From NCBI RefSeq assembly GCF_029873635.1, contig NC_080428.1, forward strand, positions 66,867,101 through 66,931,100: a stretch of 64,000 bases of DNA. The letters are read 5' to 3'. Each line of letters opens with the position of its first letter. Position 1 is the stretch's first letter. This document shows, one piece after another, positions 57,453 to 64,000 of this stretch. The position numbers and the translations under genes are program-made. This DNA is from Malania oleifera. Taxonomy: Eukaryota > Streptophyta > Magnoliopsida > Santalales > Ximeniaceae. Under the pieces are notes generated by a model, which ran no database searches, had not been told where the DNA came from, and was given only the letters and a program-made list of their open reading frames with translations.

Positions 57453-58404
57453 TGTAACGCCCTGAACCCTTAAACCCGGGTCCGGCGTGTTATATCTGAT
57501 AAAATCCCTGATAATCCATAATCCATGATATACGCAGCTGAAAACATAAACACAATCTCCTTATAATATAAAAACCATAATCAATAATACTAGAGATTGC
57601 TATCCCTATCTACCAATCATAATAAACTAATCATCCACCTATATTCAAATATATACATATCTCCAAAAACATCCAGTATTCACAACCATTCCTATCTTAG
57701 AAAACTTAAAACATAGAACAAATAACATAAATTTATACATCTAAAAATTAACATTAAAATATACCACTTTCTCTTTCTATTTCCCAAAAATGTTACAAAA
57801 CCTCGAGCTCTCAAAGCTCGATCTCAAGGAAATCCTGAAAAAGATAAATTCATATTCGGGCGAGACACATCTCAGTAAGGGAAAAATAATATATTGAACA
57901 CAGCGTATAGCTGACATGAGGTATATAAATATCATTTTAATAACATTTGTAAAGCATTTTCATAAACATTGAAATCATTCTCTGAACCTAATCAAACACA
58001 TGCAAATGTTTACCCACGAGATTACCCAAGGATAGGGGTGATTACCCGCTCATACAAGTAGCACCCATCTACCCTGATACTTAGGTAACTCTAAGGTTAC
58101 AATTAAAGCATACCAGGGCACTCACCTTACTCAGTAAGCTCTCAAGTGTTAGATTGATCTCGTACTCACATTGTTCAACAATAACTTATCGACAAAGGCC
58201 CTAAAGATAGATAAATCTACCAGCCCATATAAGTAGGTTCCCTCTGCCCAAGTACGTTATGCGGCTACTGCCACATCTGAAGCTACTAGCACACTCGCCT
58301 TTCTCAGCAAGCCCTCAGGAGAAGAGTGTAACAACTCCAAGAATAATGATATTTAAATAATAAAGAGAGGGTAAAATGGAAACGGTAACAGAAGGAAGCC
58401 GCCG

Positions 58405-58675
58405 ACTTCGTCGACGACTTTGCATTTTGAAGGTAAAAAATTTCTAAGAAATTTCTCAGGCCTCATCAACGAACACAAGGGTTTCGTCGACGAACACAGG
58501 GGTTTCGTCGACAAGGGTTCTTCAGGATCTCGTCGACGAGGTCCCGTCTCGTCAATGAGAAGATACCGAGAGAGGATTTTAAAGAAGTCTGAAATTTGTC
58601 GATGAAGGTGCAAGTTTTTCGACAAACTTTCTACAAGACTCGTCGACGAGGTAACGTGACTCGTTGACGAATCCT
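58405..58675. repeat. GTCGAC-core palindrome cluster, alpha1 LTR
   Basis: Includes TTCGTCGACGAA at about 58484-58495, CTCGTCGACGAG at about 58530 and 58640, and variants TTCGTCGACAAG, CTCGTCAATGAG, CTCGTTGACGAA. It ends next to the TATA box. Confidence 0.9.
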
Positions 58676-58689
58676 ATAGTATAAATAGT
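58675..58689 (+). promoter_or_regulatory. TATA box of alpha1 LTR
   Basis: TATAGTATAAATAGTG directly follows the last palindrome; the CT-rich leader CTGCTCTCTCTCCTACG starts about 45 bp later. Confidence 0.65.
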
Positions 58690-60951
58690 GCAAAACTTCA
58701 TATTAATTCAGAAATGCAGCGCTGCTCTCTCTCCTACGTCCCCTCTTCTATCTCTCTTCGATTTCAGTCCCGTCAATCGTCGGATAGACGATCTGAGGCC
58801 ACCACGATGCTCTTGGAGGAGTTCTCTTCAAGTTTGTCGGAGCGGATCGTTGGTGGAACGAAGTCGGAATTCATCCCAAATCTAGGGTAAGGTCTTTTAT
58901 TCGGAATTTTGGTTTCCAACAGTTGTAAGAAATGTAATAGACGTAGAAATAATAATGTTTTTTTTATGAGATTTATGATTTTCATGGTGTTGAGTGGAGA
59001 ACTCTGCGGGTGTAGGACCCGTTATAGTAGGGAGATTAAGTAGAAATCATATAAGGGAAATATGTTATGCTAGGTTTTTTGAGTATGATTTTAGTATAAA
59101 ATTATAAATGTTCCACTAGAGTATTATTCATAGTAGAGATTTATACAGTTTATCAAATATAATTAATATATTTTAAAATTACAGCGTGACTTGAGAATAT
59201 AAATATAGTACAGAAATATGTTCTACAGTATTTTCCTGAGTTATGTTTTACAGAATATACAAACAGCGGATATGTTTTATAGCAATTACAGAATACCATG
59301 ATTATGTAGTTGATATAGATACAGTTTACAGTACCATAACATATAGTTTTACAGTTTATATTAGAAAATATAGTTGATACAGATACAGTTCATCATAGCG
59401 TCATGGTTTATACAGTTATTATAGAATCATGATAAAACAGATAGTTGTATATAGAGATGTATTATATAGTATCAGACCCTATTGGACCATACAGTTTACA
59501 GAGCACGGTACCGTAGCTACATACAGTTTATAGAGTGCAACCACCTAGTCAGATAATATGCGGTATAAAGGTCGATCGCATAGAACCCACAAGTGGACAG
59601 GCTCCCCATCAGATATGGGTTGAGGATGGCTAATTAGACTGATGGAGTATAGTGATTTATTCTTGGTTGGCCAACCAGGGTAGATCCCGCCTACGGGCCG
59701 CACAACCCTGTCATGAGGGGTTAAATTATAACACACAGTTATCCACAAGGAAGTTTTTAGTTATTACTATATTTATACAGATTTATAGAGACAGAAAATA
59801 TATATATTTATTAGGAGTATTTTGAGTAGAAGTCTAAAGTATAGAAATGTTAAGCAATAGATAAAAGATGATGGTTTATATTACTGGTATTGTATTTACA
59901 AATTCATTGATACATGATTATATAGTAATAGATTTTCATAGTATTGTAACTCATCTGCCACACACTAGCAATAGCATATTTTGTCTTACTAAGCGTTGGC
60001 TCATCCCAATTAATTTAACATTTTCCTGGTGATCCAGGTAGGCGAGCAGATCAAGCTCGCAAGTAGAGGGACTTCAATACTGCCTGTCAGTAGAGAGTGA
60101 GTATTTTTTTTGGAGTATTTCTGTATAGCCCTAGTCAGTCGTGGGTATTTTGGGGAACAATCGTCCTTGTATATTTTGGGAAACATTTTAGCGCTCTAGT
60201 ATTGTATGTAATTATATATGGTTATGTTTATTTGATTTCCGCTTCTCGCTGTTTAGACTGATGGTTGGGTTTAATTCAGTTTAGTATCAAGGCATTTTAA
60301 TGTTATGGTATAAAAAAAAAAAAAAAAAACCCCAAGTTAAATAGCAGGTCATTACAAAGAGTTTGCCTCGCCTAATCGTAATATGTTTTACATACATAAA
60401 TACTTCTAATATCATATACTCTATTTTTTTCTATCACTATTCATTCATACACATCTGTTCATGTTCATAGTTTAAACATTACATTTCATTTCAATTTAAG
60501 TGACTCTTTCCCATTTATATCGTTCACGTTTGTCATTTCATTGCATGGTCATTCCATTGTCATTTCATTGCATAACGTTTTCATTTCATTTCTTTGTACT
60601 ACAGCTAGTCTTTAGCCATCATCAGTTAGTCTACATAGAAATGCAATAGAATCTGCTAACACAGTTCCTTTTAACTGTCATCAGTTAGTCCACATAGAAA
60701 TGCGCTAGATCTGCTAACATGACTGTCTTTCAGCTGTCTTACATTTACATGGTTGTATTTAGCATACACAAGCAACATAGTCCATAACATATTTTATTCT
60801 CAATACTTTACTTATTTAACTTGTTTTTCATACATTTAACATATATTTGCACAGAATCTCATGCCACACAATTTTAAAGTAAAATTCATACATATTAGTG
60901 ATATTGATGACAAATCTTGCAGAAGACGATCTCGATGTCATCATAACAATC

Positions 60952-60963
60952 GCTCTGATACCA
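60952..60963 (-). other. Primer-binding site of copia D
   Basis: GCTCTGATACCA on the plus strand, three bases from the LTR edge at 60967. Confidence 0.85.
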
Positions 60964-61292
60964 ATTTGTTGTGATATGGATAGGATAAATAAAAATGCAC
61001 AGCGGAATAAAAATGTAATAAGCAAATGAAATACAATCAGAAAATGATAAACAATAAGAACAACAACAAGATTTACGTGGTTCGGAAAAACCTACATCCA
61101 CGGAAGCAATGACACAAGAATTTCACTAAGGAAATCTCAAAATACACAATACACTTATCAAATGATCACTCATACTGTCAATACATGCCCAGAATGACAT
61201 ATATACCAGTTTTCTCGAAGGTTTCCCTCCAATTACCCAACCACCCCAATGTTCAAATTCAAAATTCAAAAAGCTGCTCGCAACCTAAGCGC

Positions 61293-61465
61293 ACTCGTCG
61301 ACAAGTACAGAGGATTTGTCGACGATCCAGAGAAGAACATTCATCGATGAGAATAGAACATTCGTCAACGAGCCCATTTTCTACTCTCAGTATCTCAGGA
61401 TCTTTGAATTTTTGTTGTTCTTTGGATCTACTCGTCGATAAGCACAGGGCACTCGTCGACAAGTC
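61293..61465. repeat. GTCGAC-core palindromes in a copia LTR
   Basis: CTCGTCGACAAG (61295), TTTGTCGACGAT (about 61317), TTCATCGATGAG, TTCGTCAACGAG, CTCGTCGATAAG and CTCGTCGACAAG (61452) within 170 bp. Unlike the gypsy-type LTRs, they lie downstream of the probable TATA box (ATATAAAAGGGC on the minus strand, about 61490-61478). Confidence 0.85.
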
Positions 61466-61547
61466 CCTGTTGTGCTGCCCTTTTATATTTTTCTTCCTTC
61501 TTTGTTTATGAAATTCAGAGAGTATGAAAGTCACATCATAAACAACA

Positions 61548-62335
61548 AAGACCTCCAAATATAAATCATATAATAAATTAATTAATTAATAGTCAAAAGT
61601 GCTATTTTCTAGACAAATTTCTACATGCAATTCCTAGAGTATTGTTGTGCGTGATTTTGTTTTGGGTACGCTTATTCAATAAATTGCATAAATTTCTTTC
61701 AATTCCAAAAAAAAATTAAGCATAATAATAATAATAATTATTATTATTATAATTATAATAATAATAAGCACACAGATATCATAAAGTCATATTGTCATTG
61801 CATGGCAATGAATCTAAAACTACAGCATTTTAGACATGAAAAAATCTTAGTATATAAATAAAACTAAAATCAAGTTACTTTATTTAAACCATAGATTAGA
61901 TTATATAAAGTGCAATTCCCATACAATGAATTGACCCAAAACCTTTTCAAATGTCAAATCAAAATTCAAATTGAGAACCAACGCAGACCCTTTTCAACTT
62001 TAAAAAAGTAAATTGAAGTTCAAATTCAAATAGATCATCTTTTGTGTACTGTAAAATATTATAAATATGAACCTCACGTTTTAGTACGTAATGATACAAT
62101 GAATTAACATTGGAGATGCCTTAAATTTATATTTATATTAAATTTACAAAAAGTGTAACTTAAAATTATCTTTAAATTTACTTAAATTTAATTTAAAATT
62201 CAAAATATATGCTTACAAATATAGTGAAATAGAATAAGAATTTATATAGTAAATATGTTACATTACAAAAAGAAAAAAAAAAATTCATTTCATTTCATTA
62301 CATTTTTTGTATTAAGCAAATTAGTATAGTTGAAT
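61548..62335. other. AT-rich spacer
   Basis: No gene. 61724-61766 is a run of AAT units followed by ATT units that forms an inverted repeat. The rest is unassignable. Confidence 0.6.
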
Positions 62336-62343
62336 CATAAGAT

Positions 62344-63107
62344 TAGGAGTGGCAAAACAAGTTAACAGGTTGGGCTCGAATAGGTCATAAGCAGGTCGGG
62401 GTAAATTGGGTTTGGATTCCGATTAACCCATTTATTAACGGGTGACTACTATGTAAATCAAAACTCGTCCGTTTAATAAACAAGTCATGAGCGATCTGTT
62501 TAAAAAATATAATTTATTTACTTTAAAAATTTTAAATATTTCATATAAAATGACATTTAAAAAAAAAAAAACACTCCTTTATTTTATTTTTTAACGAGTC
62601 ATCCGATGGGTGTCCCGACCCGAGCTCGTCTAACCTATTTAATAAATGGATCGGGTTCGGGTTAATCCATATATAAACGGACCAACTTGTATTAACTTCA
62701 ACCCCGATTTAAAATTACTAATGTCTGTCCAGTCTCACATCGTTTTTATGTGAGCAGTTTTAAAGACAGTATAAGATTCTTTTATGCCTCTTTCTTTAAC
62801 ATTTAGGTTTTAAGAATGAGTTTTCTAACATAGGATCAGAGCAGGACCTTGGGCTGCTTAACTCTTCCGTGGGTTAGACTTCTTCTCGCCTCATTTCCCC
62901 CCATAAACTTTCGTCTTCTCATTTCTCCCATTGGCTTGAGAGAGAGTATTAATATCCGTTAAGTCTCACATCGTTTTTGTGAGTAGTTTTAAAATCAATA
63001 TAAGATCTTCTTAACTCTTTCTGCTTAACACTTAAGTTTTGAAGATGAGTTTTCTAACAAAAATGGGCGTGTCATGAGTAATCCGTTGGTCCATTTTGTC
63101 ACTCCTA
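62344..63107. mobile_element. hAT-like non-autonomous DNA transposon, carrying a TRIM
   Basis: Ends TAGGAGTGGCAAAAC and ATTTTGTCACTCCTA are inverted repeats of about 15 bp with one or two changes. Flanks CATAAGAT (62336-62343) and AATAAGAT (63108-63115) form an 8-bp duplication with one change, the size typical of hAT. Without the nested TRIM it is about 420 bp. It has no transposase. Confidence 0.75.
62722..63059 (+). mobile_element. TRIM element inside the hAT-like element
   Basis: Direct repeats 62722-62830 and 62953-63059 (109 and 107 bp) share AGTCTCACATCGTTTTT and end GAGTTTTCTAACA. The primer site TAGGATCAGAGCAGG (62831-62845) follows the first, and the purine tract CTTGAGAGAGAG precedes the second. 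Second-repeat start is TA instead of TG. No clear target duplication. Confidence 0.82.
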
Positions 63108-63115
63108 AATAAGAT

Positions 63116-64000
63116 TCATAAAAGGGTTTGAAAAACAGTAAAAGATCAAACGGCCCTCATTGGTCAATCAGCCGTAGACCGGACTTAACAAATCAGAACC
63201 AAACCTTAAAATATCTGAAAAGCTAATGGTGGATCCATCAACAAATCCCAAAAGGCAGTTGGAAAATGCTTTTGATTTTTGAATGAAAGAGCTCACGAGG
63301 CAGCTGGTAGGTAACTTTGGTTAGCAACATTTTGGGCAGTTGAGACGCACCATATCTATCCTCCAGATTCGGTTTTATTTGTCTTCCTCACTTGTGGCCT
63401 AGGCGCGTGCTATTCCATAACCTGTCCTAAGGAAAATTTTAAATACCCCATATATCATCCTCATGGACTTGATAGTGATTTGAACAATTATTTCTAATTT
63501 TGAGTCTTTTATTATTTCAATTATCTTATTTTTACATGTAAAAATTTTAATTTATGTGAATTTTTTGTACAATTGACATGGCGATTCAAGGTTATCTAAA
63601 TAAAAATAAATTAAAAAAATAAAATTAGAAACCAGTAACCTGGTTTAGTCAATATTTTTGAAACTAATACAAATTTAAAACTTAATTAAAAATATTCATT
63701 TTTATTTTCATTTTTAAAGCAAATAATATTACTAAAATATGATTAAGAATTAAACTTATTTTAATTAGTTTACTTAATCATTCTACTTTTAATTTTTTTC
63801 AAATTTCACTTTATAATAAAAATTTTATTTGACATACAATTGAAAAATAATAAAAATATTTTGTAATTGGCTTCATTATTATTTTTTAAAATTTATGTAC
63901 ATTTTTTTCGATTATATTTAAATTCATATGATCAGTTGATTTTTACTTTAATTTAAAATTATATAAAAATAAACAATTTAATCTAAAAAAACTATTTCTA
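63116..64000. other. AT-rich sequence at right edge
   Basis: No open frame, repeat boundary or recognisable element. From 63480 onward it is strongly A/T-rich. Confidence 0.6.

Larger units (their letters stand above)
58327..60356 (+). mobile_element. Alpha1 solo LTR nested in the 5' beta LTR
   Basis: It starts TGTAACAACTCC and ends AGGTCATTACA, with perfect AAGAG duplications (58322-58326 and 60357-60361). Length is 2030 bp. In order: palindromes (58405-58675), TATA box (TATAGTATAAATAG 58675-58689), CT-rich leader, donor-like TCTAGG/GTAAGG (58886/58887), tandem-like TACAG repeats, module (59640-59730), CTTACTAAG (59986-59994), a changed acceptor (TTTCCTG/G at 60028) and an A-run at 60311-60330. 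Confidence 0.9.
50076..60896 (-). mobile_element. Gypsy-type element with 2.5-kb LTRs and almost no internal part
   Basis: On the minus strand: 5' LTR (57453-60896, interrupted and truncated), PBS TGGTATCAGAG (plus strand 57439-57449), 0.73 kb internal part, purine tract (56720-56737, minus CTTTAAAGGAGGGAAGAA) and 3' LTR (50076-56719, interrupted). Sequence just before the purine tract, minus strand CGAGGACGAAATTC, is the usual 3' end of chromovirus-type gypsy elements. No gag or pol is present, so it could move only with another element's proteins. Left flank CCATC has no partner because the right end is deleted. The two LTRs look about 93-95% identical by eye over the shared part. Confidence 0.82.
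57453..60896 (-). repeat. 5' beta LTR, interrupted and truncated
   Basis: It matches the 3' LTR from its edge (TGTAACGCCCTG) but is split by 58327-60356 and stops at 60896 (matching position about 55600 of the other LTR). About 1.41 of 2.53 kb is kept. The missing part includes the promoter end. Confidence 0.85.
60897..61547 (-). mobile_element. Copia element D: gag start, PBS and 5' LTR
   Basis: On the minus strand: LTR 61547-60967 (581 bp, TGTTG...CAACA ends, with TTTACGTGGTTCGG), PBS GCTCTGATACCA (plus strand 60952-60963) and gag start MMTSRSSSARFV (from 60944), cut at 60897. The LTR differs from that of copia C, so it is another element. The rest of D is missing, probably by the same deletion that cut the beta LTR. 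Confidence 0.8.

Overview
The window reads as nuclear DNA of a dicot plant, probably a woody one with a repeat-rich genome. It is AT-rich with long introns, and it holds only two convincing host genes, both on the + strand. Everything else I can name is retrotransposon-derived: copia and gypsy elements, solo LTRs, LINE fragments, three miniature LTR elements (TRIMs) and one hAT-like element. I cannot assign a species. I see no tRNA, rRNA or CRISPR array.

Layout. 1-11.56 kb is a nest of retroelements: copia A (minus strand, gag at 7.5-8.4 kb) was broken by copia B (minus, continuing off the left edge). Copia B was then broken by a 2.2-kb LTR (1111-7172), which itself received two more solo LTRs (2566-4301 and 4671-6786). 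Another LTR (9069-11558) abuts copia A. 13.93-27.98 kb is gene 1, a METTL7-like SAM-dependent methyltransferase with six coding exons (323 aa). Its third intron is 11.9 kb and holds gypsy RT and integrase remnants, an RTE LINE tail, a TRIM-like element and a copia-type solo LTR. 29.9-41.1 kb is gene 2, a RING-H2 protein with three coding exons (about 429 codons). A degraded gypsy element lies in its presumed 5' intron and a LINE fragment in its second intron. The codon at the expected start of gene 2 is ACG, not ATG.

41.1-48.2 kb is AT-rich intergenic DNA with one clear TRIM (45147-45491). 48.17-61.55 kb is a second nest. A copia remnant (3' LTR, RNase H, RT) is interrupted by a gypsy-type element with 2.5-kb LTRs and only 0.73 kb of internal sequence. 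Its 3' LTR carries a solo LTR (50211-54321) that carries another (50230-52298), and its 5' LTR carries a third (58327-60356). A different copia 5' end (PBS, gag start, LTR) follows at 60.9-61.5 kb. At 62.34-63.11 kb a TRIM lies inside a hAT-like element.

The most interesting structure is in the 2.0-2.5 kb LTRs, called here alpha1 (1111-7172, 50211-54321, 58327-60356), alpha2 (4671-6786, 50230-52298) and beta (2566-4301, 9069-11558 and the two LTRs of the 50-61 kb element). First, five of them carry dense arrays of the palindrome TTCGTCGACGAA or CTCGTCGACGAG, just upstream of a TATA box in the alpha copies and one beta copy. The unrelated copia LTR at 61.3 kb has them too. Second, most share a 5' splice donor downstream of the TATA box and, 1.1-1.6 kb later, a branch-point-like CTTACTRAG followed by a pyrimidine-rich acceptor, which suggests an intron inside the LTR. 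Family names rest on sequence reading only; no database search was possible.
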